DNA from: Pseudomonadota bacterium
GTDB lineage: Bacteria > Campylobacterota > Campylobacteria > Campylobacterales > Campylobacteraceae
NCBI GenBank assembly: GCA_002746565.1
Contig: PDPI01000027.1
Location: 1 to 64,000, forward strand
DNA length: 64,000 nt
Direction: 5' to 3'
Shown: in pieces, positions 43,256-51,472 of the stretch
Layout: the number at the start of each line of letters is the position of its first letter
Position numbering within the stretch: the first letter of the stretch is position 1
Made by a program: the position numbers and the translations under genes
Notes under the pieces: model-generated
What the model saw: only the letters and a program-made list of their open reading frames with translations
What the model was told of the DNA's origin: nothing
Database searches by the model: none

Positions 43256-43707
43256 AAATAAATGTGTATTCTGTTGAGAAAAACCAAGATCTATATGTGA
43301 AAAATTTAAATGAAGAATACATAAAGATGTGTTTAAGGTATGCAAATCTAAGCGATGAGGTGGTTTTTAATAAAAATATCGCTAAGGCTCAAGTCTTAGG
43401 AGAAGATGAGGCAAGGGGCTCTTATACAAAGTATTTTTTGCCATATCTGGATGGATTTTGTGTAAGTTTGGATTCAAGTGGAGAAATGTTAGATAGTTAT
43501 GAATTTGCAAAAATGTTAAAAAACAAGTCAAAAATAAACTTTTTCATAGGCGGCGCCTATGGTTTTGAGAAGGCTTTTTTGAGTAAAACCCAAAGGGTTA
43601 TAAGTTTAAGTAAACTAATATATGCCCATAAGATTGCAAAACTTGTTTTATTTGAGCAAATTTATAGGGGTTTGAGTATTTTAAATAACCACCCTTATCA
43701 TAAATAA
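43252..43707 (+). CDS. rlmH: 23S rRNA pseudouridine-1915 N3-methyltransferase
   Basis: A 151-residue SPOUT methyltransferase. FCVSLDSSGEMLDSYEFAKM, INFFIGGAYGFEKAFLSKTQ and the C-terminal knot segment KLVLFEQIYRGLSILNNHPY with HK are the RlmH signature (family: L.EQ.YRA..I..G.PYH). It methylates pseudouridine 1915 in helix 69 of 23S rRNA. ATGA overlap with accD. Length normal. Confidence 0.93.
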   Translation: MKINVYSVEKNQDLYVKNLNEEYIKMCLRYANLSDEVVFNKNIAKAQVLGEDEARGSYTKYFLPYLDGFCVSLDSSGEMLDSYEFAKMLKNKSKINFFIGGAYGFEKAFLSKTQRVISLSKLIYAHKIAKLVLFEQIYRGLSILNNHPYHK

Positions 43708-43727
43708 ATTTTTAGAGGAAAACATAG

Positions 43728-44084
43728 ATGAGGCAGAGTGATTTGGTATTTTTTAAAGGATTATTGTCCGATAGAAAAAAGCAGATAATAAAAAATATAC
43801 ATGATGTCAGTTTGGAAATGGAAAGCCTTAGTCAAAGTGAGGCAAATGATGAGATTGATTATGCTAGTATAAGTATAGATAAAAATATAGAGCAAGCCAT
43901 AACCGCCCAGCAGTCTAAGGAATTGGCAAGTATTGAATTTGCCATAGCTAAGATAGAGAAGGGAAGTTATGGGGTTTGTGAAATGTGTGAAGAGGATATA
44001 GGCTTTGCGCGCTTGAAGGTTAAACCCCATGCAAAGTATTGCATAGCGTGCAGGGAAATAATAGAAAAAACTTCTAAAAAATAA
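43728..44084 (+). CDS. dksA: DksA/TraR-family RNA polymerase-binding transcription factor
   Basis: A 118-residue protein. The N part is a coiled coil (FFKGLLSDRKKQIIKNIHDV and on) with acidic tip region EANDEIDYASISIDKNIEQA, and the C part is a zinc finger, GSYGVCEMCEEDIGFARLKV followed by KPHAKYCIACRE. It binds the RNA polymerase secondary channel and tunes the stringent response. The tip Asp-Ala equivalents of DksA appear here as DEIDYAS. AGAGGAAAA precedes the ATG. Confidence 0.93.
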   Translation: MRQSDLVFFKGLLSDRKKQIIKNIHDVSLEMESLSQSEANDEIDYASISIDKNIEQAITAQQSKELASIEFAIAKIEKGSYGVCEMCEEDIGFARLKVKPHAKYCIACREIIEKTSKK

Positions 44085-44093
44085 GGATTTATC

Positions 44094-45098
44094 ATGGGAA
44101 TTAAACGTTACGTATTCTTCGTTGTTGTGCTGATTGTGCTTTTTGCCATTTATACTGTTTACCAGTTTCAAGATGCAACTTATACCTTAGCTTTTTTTGG
44201 CATAAATGTTACCCTACCCATAGTGGCTTGGTTGCTTTTGCCCCCTGTTATATTGGCTATTTTGTCTATCTTACATCTGATGTTTTATAGTATGAAAGTT
44301 TACATGGCAAATCGTTCTTTGGCAAAGGATTATAAATCCTTCGTTGCAGCTTCAAAAGCTTCTCTTTTGGGCAAGGACTATAAGGCTAAATTTAAAACAA
44401 AATGGTTTAAACTGCCAAACGATATGCTCAAAGCCATGCGCTCATCCAAAGAGGGTGTTGCAAAGCTTGAAGATGAGGGTTTGAAGAAGGTTTGTGAGGA
44501 TATTTCGGGTGTTGAGGGCGAAGAGTGTATAGATCTTAAATCTTATAAATTACAAAAAGATAATCCTTTATTCGTCCAAAATCAACTAAACCAACTTTCA
44601 AAAGATCCAAAAATGGCATCAAAGATTCTTAAAAATTGCTCAAGCTTAGATAGTGAGCTTTGCAAGAAGGCATTTGATGTTTTGGTGGACAATGCATCTT
44701 ATACAGAGATAAGAAGGTATAACCTGCCAATATCCCCTAAACATCTTTTCATAATTCTAAAAAGAAATATTTCCGAAGAAGATAATTTATTTATAAACGA
44801 TAATGAAATAGATGGCTTTATAAATAGCGTTCAAATGAATGAAAAAGAATACATTGAATTGGCAAAGATAATCAAAGATAAGTTAAATCCTGAAACCATA
44901 GTTGCCATGTTTGAAAACCTTTTCAAAAAAGATGTCGCAGCTGGAAAAGCGTATATTTATACCCTATTTGAACTTCAGATGCTAGATCGTGCAAGGGAAG
45001 TGTTAGAAAATTCTGAAGAGGGTGAATTTGAACTTTTAAAAGCTTATTTGTTTTTAAGGGATAATTGGAAAAGTATTGATATAGAATATTTCCTTTAA
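44094..45098 (+). CDS. Conserved Campylobacter-type membrane protein of unknown function
   Basis: A 334-residue protein with two N-terminal membrane helices (about 7-25 and 40-65; the second has VAWLLLPPVILAILSILHLM). This start resembles LapA-type small membrane proteins. The remaining 260 residues are soluble, mostly helical, with repeats of Leu/Lys-rich helices (NPLFVQNQLNQLSKDPKMAS, VAMFENLFKKDVAAGKAYIY). No enzyme motif is seen. Position between dksA and dusB is, as I recall, conserved in C. jejuni (Cj0124c region). It starts 9 bases after dksA and its stop overlaps dusB by one base. Confidence 0.8.
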   Translation: MGIKRYVFFVVVLIVLFAIYTVYQFQDATYTLAFFGINVTLPIVAWLLLPPVILAILSILHLMFYSMKVYMANRSLAKDYKSFVAASKASLLGKDYKAKFKTKWFKLPNDMLKAMRSSKEGVAKLEDEGLKKVCEDISGVEGEECIDLKSYKLQKDNPLFVQNQLNQLSKDPKMASKILKNCSSLDSELCKKAFDVLVDNASYTEIRRYNLPISPKHLFIILKRNISEEDNLFINDNEIDGFINSVQMNEKEYIELAKIIKDKLNPETIVAMFENLFKKDVAAGKAYIYTLFELQMLDRAREVLENSEEGEFELLKAYLFLRDNWKSIDIEYFL

Positions 45099-46027
45099 TG
45101 ATAGATTTTAGTAAAAATCCCCTAGCCCTAGCCCCTTTGGCGGGTTATACGGATTTGCCTTTTCGTAAGGTGGTGAAAAAATTTGGGGCGGATTTGACTT
45201 ATTCGGAAATGATAAGTTCAAACGCCCTTGTTTACCAAAATAAAAAAACCTTAAAAATGCTTGAAAAATCTCCCCTTGAAACTCCCTATATCGTCCAAAT
45301 CGCAGGTTCAAACAAAGACATCATCAAAGAAGCAGTTTTGATCTTAAATGATATCGATGGCATTGATGGCATTGATCTAAACTGCGGTTGTCCTGTGCCC
45401 AAGGTGGTTTCCCAAGATGCAGGCTCTTCTTTATTGCTTGATTTGCCAAAATTAAAAGAGATTTTGCAAACCATAAAAAAATATTCCAAAAAAAGATATT
45501 TAAGTGCAAAAGTAAGATTAGGTTTTGAAGAAAAAATACCCAAACTTATAGCCCAAACTTGTGAGGAAGCTGGGGTGGATTTTATAAGTATGCATGGGCG
45601 AACTAGGGCAGATAAATACAAAAAAGTTATAGATTATGACGCCATTAAAGAAGCCCGCAAAGCCGTAAATATACCTATGTTTGCCAATGGCGATATAACA
45701 AGTTTAGATATAGCTTTACATGTAAAAAATCACACAAAATGCGAAGGACTCATGATAGGTCGAGGGGCAGTTGGAAATCCTTGGATTTTTTATCAGATAA
45801 AAAACAATGATAAAATTTTAGATGGAAGCATAAAACACCAAATCATCATGGAGCATTTTGACGCTATGGTGGAATTTTATGGAAAAAGGGGTGTTAGCAT
45901 TTTTCGAAAACACTTGCATACTTATTCGAAAGGTTACGTACAGGCAAGTAAATTTAGAGATGAGATAAACAAGATTGAAGATATAAAAGAAGCAAGGGAT
46001 AGGGTGGATGATTTTTTTAGCATTTAA
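45098..46027 (+). CDS. dusB: tRNA-dihydrouridine synthase, DusB-like
   Basis: A 309-residue flavoenzyme. PLAPLAGYTDLPFRKVVKKF, AEMIS-like YSEMISSNALVYQNK, then DGIDGIDLNCGCPVPKVVSQ with the catalytic Cys, GSSLLLDLPKL, and SMHGRTRADKYK plus MFANGDITS and GLMIGRGAVGNPWIFYQI for FMN binding. It reduces uridines in the tRNA D loop. DusB-type is the closest class, but the target position cannot be proven. Short form: the C-terminal helical domain is present but compact. Confidence 0.93.
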   Translation: MIDFSKNPLALAPLAGYTDLPFRKVVKKFGADLTYSEMISSNALVYQNKKTLKMLEKSPLETPYIVQIAGSNKDIIKEAVLILNDIDGIDGIDLNCGCPVPKVVSQDAGSSLLLDLPKLKEILQTIKKYSKKRYLSAKVRLGFEEKIPKLIAQTCEEAGVDFISMHGRTRADKYKKVIDYDAIKEARKAVNIPMFANGDITSLDIALHVKNHTKCEGLMIGRGAVGNPWIFYQIKNNDKILDGSIKHQIIMEHFDAMVEFYGKRGVSIFRKHLHTYSKGYVQASKFRDEINKIEDIKEARDRVDDFFSI

Positions 46028-46074
46028 AAAATGTTGAAAAAAATATAATATAATATTTCCAAAAAGGATAGATT

Positions 46075-46746
46075 ATGATAAATGTTTTAATGATAGAAGA
46101 TGATGTGGAATTTGCTCAAATTTTGGCTGAATATTTGGCACAATATAATATAAAAGTAACCAATTATGATGATCCTTATCTAGGACTTAGTGCTGGGATA
46201 AAAAAATATGATTTGCTCATACTTGATCTAACTCTTCCTGGCATTGATGGGCTTGATGTTTGTCGTGAAGTGGTGGAAAAATACGACATTCCTATCATCA
46301 TAAGTAGTGCAAGAAGTGATGTGAGCGATAAGGTTATAGGACTGCAAATTGGTGCGGATGACTACCTTCCAAAACCCTATGATCCTAAAGAAATGTATGC
46401 TAGGATAAATAGCCTCATACGCAGATACAAAAAAAGCAATGAAGTAAATGCAAAGGGTGTGGATACTCTTTTTAGGGTTGATGAAAAAAGACATCAGATA
46501 TATTATGGTCAAAATCCCCTAAACCTAACTCCAGCCGAATATGAAATCCTTTCATACATGGTTCAGCAACACGGCTTTTCCATATCCAGAGAACAGCTAG
46601 TTCACCACTGCAAATCCCTAAAAGATAAGGGTTCTAAAAGCCTAGATGTCATCATAGGGAGGCTTCGATCTAAGATAGGGGAGAGTTCAAAAAATCCCAA
46701 ACATATACATTCTGTAAGGGGAATTGGATATAAGTTACTCGGATGA
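46075..46746 (+). CDS. cprR: OmpR-family response regulator, CprR/ArsR-like
   Basis: A 223-residue regulator. Receiver domain: acidic pair in MIEDDVEFAQ, phospho-acceptor Asp51 in LLILDLTLPGIDGLDV, Ser/Thr in IIISSARSDVSDK and Lys in DDYLPKPYDPKEMY. The C-terminal winged helix has LTPAEYEILSYM, ISREQLVHHCK and DVIIGRLRSKIGE..HSVRGIGYKL. The receiver resembles H. pylori ArsR and C. jejuni CprR (IEDD..FA..L.EYL...I...NYDDP), so the symbol is a best guess among the two. Overlaps the kinase gene by 4 bases. CprR controls envelope and biofilm genes in C. jejuni. Confidence 0.85.
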   Translation: MINVLMIEDDVEFAQILAEYLAQYNIKVTNYDDPYLGLSAGIKKYDLLILDLTLPGIDGLDVCREVVEKYDIPIIISSARSDVSDKVIGLQIGADDYLPKPYDPKEMYARINSLIRRYKKSNEVNAKGVDTLFRVDEKRHQIYYGQNPLNLTPAEYEILSYMVQQHGFSISREQLVHHCKSLKDKGSKSLDVIIGRLRSKIGESSKNPKHIHSVRGIGYKLLG

Positions 46747-47984
46747 ATAGACATTCTTTAAGCGTGAAGATAACCTTTATCTTTACCATCTCATTTTTGC
46801 TCGTTTGCATACTCTTTGTTTTGTTGTATCGTTTTCAGATTCAGCGAAATATAGATCTTATGCAGCAAAGGCAATTTCAGTCTATGAATTATTTATTGCA
46901 ATTATATAGAAATAATACAACTCCAAAGGATTTGGAAGCTTATTTTAATTATTTTGGCTTTAAAAAGATAGAAAATCCAAGCCTAATCTCATCCATAATC
47001 CTTGATGGGGAAAAACTTTTTTTTAGAAAAACTCTCACGGGAAATTTTGCCTCAATTTTATATAATGATAGGTATTATTTGCATGTAAATTCTATTATAA
47101 AAAATCAAGAATTTGTATTTGAAACCGAGGATGATAAAAATTCTACAGATCATCTTTGGATAGGTTTTTTTCTAGCAATGGGAGTTTTGATAACAACCTA
47201 TATGTCTATCATAAATAGCTTCAAGCCACTGCAAAAACTTAGCCAAAATATTAGAAGGTTTGCTTCAGGGGATATGGAGGTTGAATATAAAAGTGATAAT
47301 GAAGATGAGATAGCTAAGGTGGCAAATGAATTTGATAAGGCGGTTAAAAAGATACGCCATCTTATAAAATCAAGGCAGTTATTTTTGCGAACCATTATGC
47401 ATGAGCTTAAAACTCCCATAGGAAAGGGCAGAATAGTTTCTGAGATGGTAGAAAATGACTTGCAAAAAAAGCGTTTGATTAGTATTTTTGAAAGATTAGA
47501 TCTACTTTTAAATGAATTTTCAAAAATCGAGCAGCTGGTGTCAAAAAGCCATAAATTAAATATACAAGAATATCCCATATCCTCAGTGTTAGAGCAGTCT
47601 ATTGATATGTTGATGTTAGATTATGATCAAACCAAAAAATGTGTAAAAGTGAAACTTAAAAATGAAGATGAGATTTTAAGAGCAGACTTTGAACTTTTGA
47701 GCCTTGCTATTAAGAATTTACTTGATAATGCCTTAAAATATAGTAAGGATAATTGCGTGTATGTGGGAAGTGTAGAGGGAGGACTTCGCTTTTCAAATAA
47801 GGGTGATCCACTTTCGCGTAAGATTGAATATTATTATGAAGCCTTTATCAATGACAAAAATTCCAAAGGAATGGGTTTGGGACTTTATATAGTTAAAAAT
47901 ATTCTAGAATACCATGGTTATGAATTGGCTTATTTTTATGATGAGGGTATGCATAATTTTGATATATTGTGGAAAAAGTTATGA
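46743..47984 (+). CDS. cprS: Sensor histidine kinase, CprS/ArsS-like
   Basis: A 413-residue kinase. Two membrane helices (about 10-30 and 138-158) flank a periplasmic sensor of about 105 residues; a HAMP-like linker (SGDMEVEYKSDNEDEIAKVA) follows. The H box is FLRTIMHELKTPIGKGRIVS, the N box LAIKNLLDNALKYSK and the G box NSKGMGLGLYIVKNIL. It phosphorylates the regulator encoded upstream. The short ATP-binding domain is typical for this Campylobacterota group. Overlaps recR by 4 bases. Sensed signal unknown. Confidence 0.88.
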   Translation: MNRHSLSVKITFIFTISFLLVCILFVLLYRFQIQRNIDLMQQRQFQSMNYLLQLYRNNTTPKDLEAYFNYFGFKKIENPSLISSIILDGEKLFFRKTLTGNFASILYNDRYYLHVNSIIKNQEFVFETEDDKNSTDHLWIGFFLAMGVLITTYMSIINSFKPLQKLSQNIRRFASGDMEVEYKSDNEDEIAKVANEFDKAVKKIRHLIKSRQLFLRTIMHELKTPIGKGRIVSEMVENDLQKKRLISIFERLDLLLNEFSKIEQLVSKSHKLNIQEYPISSVLEQSIDMLMLDYDQTKKCVKVKLKNEDEILRADFELLSLAIKNLLDNALKYSKDNCVYVGSVEGGLRFSNKGDPLSRKIEYYYEAFINDKNSKGMGLGLYIVKNILEYHGYELAYFYDEGMHNFDILWKKL

Positions 47985-48553
47985 AAAATTCACTGGAAAA
48001 ATTTAATAACCTAGTAGATGCTTTTAATGCCCTCCCAACCGTTGGCAAAAAATCAGCCATGCGCTTTGCTTACCATCTTGTACTTAAAGATTCTTATGGT
48101 GGTATGAAGCTAGCCTATGCCATTGAAAGTGCTATTAGAAATACAAAAAAGTGTGAGCTTTGTGGGGGTTTGAGCGAGCATGAAGTATGTGATATCTGCC
48201 TAGATGATACTAGGGATAGCGGCATCTTATGTTTAGTTGAGAGTGTAAAAGATATGCTAGTCCTTGAAGAAAATGGAGCCTATGAGGGTTTATATTTTGT
48301 TCTAGATAGTTTGGATGAAGAGATGATTTTAAAACTAGAAAAACGCATAGAAGAAAATGGGGTCCAAGAGATTATTTTCGCCCTAACCCCAGGACTTTCA
48401 AGCGATGGAATTATGCTTTTTATAGAAGATAAGTTAAGCAAGTTTGATCTAAAATTTACCAAGATAGCCCAAGGAGTTCCAACGGGGGTAAACCTAGAAA
48501 ATGTGGATACTCTCTCTTTATCTAAGGCTTTACAAAGCAGGACTAAGATCTAA
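47981..48553 (+). CDS. recR: Recombination mediator protein RecR
   Basis: A 190-residue protein. Helix-hairpin-helix NALPTVGKKSAMRFAYHLV, zinc finger CELCGGLSEHEVCDIC, Toprim domain DSGILCLVESVKDMLVLEEN and the Walker-like C-terminal part KIAQGVPTGVNLENVDTLSL. RecR with RecO loads RecA on gapped DNA. ATG 47981 overlaps the kinase stop (ATGA); the GTG at 47969 lacks a free ribosome site. Its stop overlaps by 4 bases the end of the convergent methyltransferase gene. Confidence 0.95.
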   Translation: MKNSLEKFNNLVDAFNALPTVGKKSAMRFAYHLVLKDSYGGMKLAYAIESAIRNTKKCELCGGLSEHEVCDICLDDTRDSGILCLVESVKDMLVLEENGAYEGLYFVLDSLDEEMILKLEKRIEENGVQEIIFALTPGLSSDGIMLFIEDKLSKFDLKFTKIAQGVPTGVNLENVDTLSLSKALQSRTKI

Positions 48554-49344
48554 ATCTCGTAGGATATAAAAGCCCATTTTACAAATTTTGGTGGGGGATT
48601 TTTTGCCAATTCGTTGTGGTAGAAGTTTTCTAGGTTTTTTTCATCATTTTTGCTAATCTCCCCTAGGCTCCATCTAACTTTTTCTATAAATTCTTTAGGG
48701 TTTTTGGCTTGAAATCTTGTGTTTTCGCTATTTACAAAATCAACCTTTGCATTAAAACCCATTTTATACAATATGTTTACAAGATAGATAAAATCAGGTT
48801 TTGGGTTTATGGTTTTTTCAAGAACTTTTAATATGCATTCATCTATAAAAAATCCATCTACCTTATAACTTATGTAAACTTTTTTTGCCTTTTTGTTTAG
48901 CTTTTGTAAAACCCCTTCTAAATCATCCACTTCCATGCATCTTGAAGCTATCAAAATATCGCATTTTGGAACATCATCCCAGCTTTCATCTAGGGATTTT
49001 TGTATGGTTTGGACATTTTCTAATCCTCTTTCTTTGGCGTTTTCTCTCACGCATTTAAGCATTTTGGGGGAAAAATCTAGACAATAAACTTTTTCGAGCT
49101 TATCTGCTAAACTTAGCCCCAAAGTTCCAGGACCACATCCCACATCTAGCAAGGTTTTTGCATCTTTTAGATCAAGCCTTTGTAAAAACTCATTTATATA
49201 GATACTTTTAAAAACCCTCCCATTCATGTCAGAAGCCTTTTCGTCCCAGTCCTTGGCACTTTTTGCCTTGAAAGTAGATAGCTTTCTTTGTTCTTTGTAA
49301 AGTGTTGAAAAGTCAATTTTTTGTAGGTTTGAAAGTGTTGTCAT
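48550..49344 (-). CDS. Class I SAM-dependent methyltransferase
   Basis: A 264-residue protein. Motif I for S-adenosylmethionine is TLLDVGCGPGTLGLSLADKL (near residue 70), followed by VYCLDFSPKMLKCVRENAKE (motif II) and CDILIASRCMEVDDLEGVLQ. The product of methylation cannot be told; the closest feel is to small-molecule or tRNA-wobble methyltransferases of the UbiE/CmoA type. ATG 49344 is preferred, with AAGGAAAA 4 bases upstream, over an ATG 14 codons earlier that would run into the preceding gene. It is downstream of, and probably cotranscribed with, the membrane protein at 49355. Confidence 0.85.
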   Translation of the reverse strand: MTTLSNLQKIDFSTLYKEQRKLSTFKAKSAKDWDEKASDMNGRVFKSIYINEFLQRLDLKDAKTLLDVGCGPGTLGLSLADKLEKVYCLDFSPKMLKCVRENAKERGLENVQTIQKSLDESWDDVPKCDILIASRCMEVDDLEGVLQKLNKKAKKVYISYKVDGFFIDECILKVLEKTINPKPDFIYLVNILYKMGFNAKVDFVNSENTRFQAKNPKEFIEKVRWSLGEISKNDEKNLENFYHNELAKNPPPKFVKWAFISYEI

Positions 49345-49354
49345 GGGTTTTTCC

Positions 49355-49822
49355 TTATTTTGTTTTAAATGTAAATCTAGCCCCATTTTTTAAAGAGCTT
49401 GAACTTATGTCCGCATTCCAGATCATGTTTCCTATTATGCATGTGGGAAGCATTTGCTTTGCTAGGAAGGTATTTTGGGATATTTTTTTAAATTTTTTCT
49501 TAAAAATGCCCATATCCATATTTGTAGCATAAATTTTTAATTTCAAATCTTCTAAGTTAAGGTTTTGGGTTTTAACCTTAAAATCTAGGGTTTTCATAAG
49601 TGGTATGCTTTTTGGGCTTATGGATAGGGATATTTTTTGGTTTTTTCCCAAATTTATTTCACAACTTTTCTCTCTTAGATCGCAAGATGGATTTTGGTTT
49701 ATAAAAGAAATATCTTCTGGGAAAAAATCATCAAAATCCATAAAAAACAATCCCACAAAAATAGCAATTATAAGTATTTGTGAGCTTAAAAGTAAGTAAA
49801 ATTTATACTTTGATTTTTTCAA
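49355..49822 (-). CDS. Membrane-anchored periplasmic protein, FixH/YtkA-like fold suspected
   Basis: A 155-residue protein with one N-terminal membrane helix (YLLLSSQILIIAIFVGLFFM) and a periplasmic beta-rich domain. NPSCDLREKSCEINLGKNQK contains two Cys likely to form a disulfide. The segment LKIYATNMDMGIFKKKFKKI plus FLAKQMLPTCIIGNMIWNAD resembles small beta-sandwich proteins of the YtkA/FixH type (M.MG.....L.......LP.C..G...W). Function is unknown; a role in metal or oxidase assembly would be speculation. It is 10 bases upstream of the methyltransferase gene on the same strand. Confidence 0.7.
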   Translation of the reverse strand: MKKSKYKFYLLLSSQILIIAIFVGLFFMDFDDFFPEDISFINQNPSCDLREKSCEINLGKNQKISLSISPKSIPLMKTLDFKVKTQNLNLEDLKLKIYATNMDMGIFKKKFKKISQNTFLAKQMLPTCIIGNMIWNADISSSSLKNGARFTFKTK

Positions 49823-49987
49823 GGGCTTTTCCTATATTTTAAAGTAAAAGTATAGCTTTAAGAGTTTTAAAAGTGTATAAAACTTTCACATTTTGTATAT
49901 TTTGCAAATATAAATTCAAATAAACAGCTAATTCAAAGTTTATTATAGTAAAATTATAAAAATGACGTTTTCTAAGGTTTAGGTTTT

Positions 49988-51472
49988 ATGGCTAAGATTC
50001 AAGTCAATGGAAAATTTATTGAGGCAAAAGAAGGAAGTTTGCTCATAGACGTTCTCTTAGAAAATAATATACACGTCCCCCATTTTTGTTATCATAAATC
50101 CCTAGGTAAAGATGGAAATTGCCGTATGTGTATGGTTGAGATTGAGGGGCAAAAGCGACCTCAAATCGCCTGTGATACCCCTGTAAAAGAGGGGCAAGTC
50201 ATCCGCACAAAGGGTGAGAAAATCGACAAAGTCAAAAAAAATATCCTAGAACTAGAGCTTATAAATCATCCCATTGATTGTCCTATCTGCGATCAAGCTG
50301 GAGAATGCAAACTCCAAGATTATTACATGGATGTGGGTCTTTACGATAGCAGGGTTGAAACCTCCAAACAAAGGGCAAAAAAGCAGGTTGATCTAGGTAG
50401 TTTTGTTATGCTAGATCAAGAGCGATGCGTACTTTGTACTAGATGCGTAAGATTTACAAAAAATATAACCAAAACCCATGAATTGGGAGTTTTAAAAAGA
50501 GCCGATAGCTCTGTTATAGCAACTTTTCCTGGTAAAAAGTTGGATAATCCCTATGCTATGAATGTGGTAGATTTATGTCCTGTTGGGGCATTGACTAGCA
50601 AGGATTTTAGGTTTAAAAAACGGGTTTGGTTTTTACAAAGTGATGAGATTATCTGCGATGGATGTTCAAAAGGATGTAATATCTTTTGCGACCACAATAG
50701 GGAAAAATACGGCGATGATCTTATCTATCGCTATCGTCCCCGCTTAAATGAAGATGTAAATGGGCATTTTATCTGCGATGTGGGCAGACTTTCTTATAAA
50801 AAAGAAAATGAAAATCGCTTGTATGAGAGTAAAATACAAGGAAAAGATGAGGATTTTGAGACCGCTTTAAAAAAGGCCCAAAGTATTATGGGCGAAGATA
50901 AAAAGAAATTACTTATCGTTTCTCCAAATCTTAGCATAGAAGAGATGTATCTTTTAAAACTTGTATCGGAAAAATTTAACTGTGATGTGGTTATTTGCAT
51001 GGATGAATATAAAGATGAGAATTTTGGAGATGATTTTTTAAAACAAAACAATCTTGGCTTAAATGCAAATGGGGCTTTGGTCCTGGGATTAGATACAAAT
51101 TCCAATGTCAAAGAGCTTCTGAAAAATTATGATTTACACATCTACGTTGGTTTAAAAAATTTAGATGCTTGGATAGATCTATCCTGTAAAAGGGAAAAAA
51201 CCTGTTGCGCTTTTTCGGCTTTTGGTGCTCAAAGTATGGATAAGTGCGCCTTTTTGATAGCCATAGCATCCCATACTGAGAAAAAAGGAACCTATCTAAC
51301 AAGTGATAATTTGCTCCAAAAAAGCAATAGCAAAGTAAGAAAAAATAAGCAAGCAAAAAGCTTGTTTCACATACTTTCTCGCCTAGGTAAATTTCCCTTT
51401 GAGAATGGGGACGATATCTGGGACAATGGATATTTAGATCTATTTTCTAGCTTCAAAAAGGCTTACAAATGA
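49988..51472 (+). CDS. nuoG: NADH-quinone oxidoreductase subunit G (short form)
   Basis: A 494-residue Fe-S protein; NuoG of E. coli and C. jejuni is well over 800. N-terminal 2Fe-2S site: HVPHFCYHKSLGKDGNCRMC. HPIDCPICDQAGECKLQDYY binds one 4Fe-4S cluster, CVLCTRCVRF plus VDLCPVGAL the second, and CDGCSKGCNIF with a later HFICD the extra N7 cluster. The molybdopterin-like C-terminal region is cut down to about 230 residues without cofactor motifs. It passes electrons from NuoF to the hydrophilic arm. Its stop overlaps nuoH by 4 bases. First gene of the rightward half operon. Confidence 0.92.
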   Translation: MAKIQVNGKFIEAKEGSLLIDVLLENNIHVPHFCYHKSLGKDGNCRMCMVEIEGQKRPQIACDTPVKEGQVIRTKGEKIDKVKKNILELELINHPIDCPICDQAGECKLQDYYMDVGLYDSRVETSKQRAKKQVDLGSFVMLDQERCVLCTRCVRFTKNITKTHELGVLKRADSSVIATFPGKKLDNPYAMNVVDLCPVGALTSKDFRFKKRVWFLQSDEIICDGCSKGCNIFCDHNREKYGDDLIYRYRPRLNEDVNGHFICDVGRLSYKKENENRLYESKIQGKDEDFETALKKAQSIMGEDKKKLLIVSPNLSIEEMYLLKLVSEKFNCDVVICMDEYKDENFGDDFLKQNNLGLNANGALVLGLDTNSNVKELLKNYDLHIYVGLKNLDAWIDLSCKREKTCCAFSAFGAQSMDKCAFLIAIASHTEKKGTYLTSDNLLQKSNSKVRKNKQAKSLFHILSRLGKFPFENGDDIWDNGYLDLFSSFKKAYK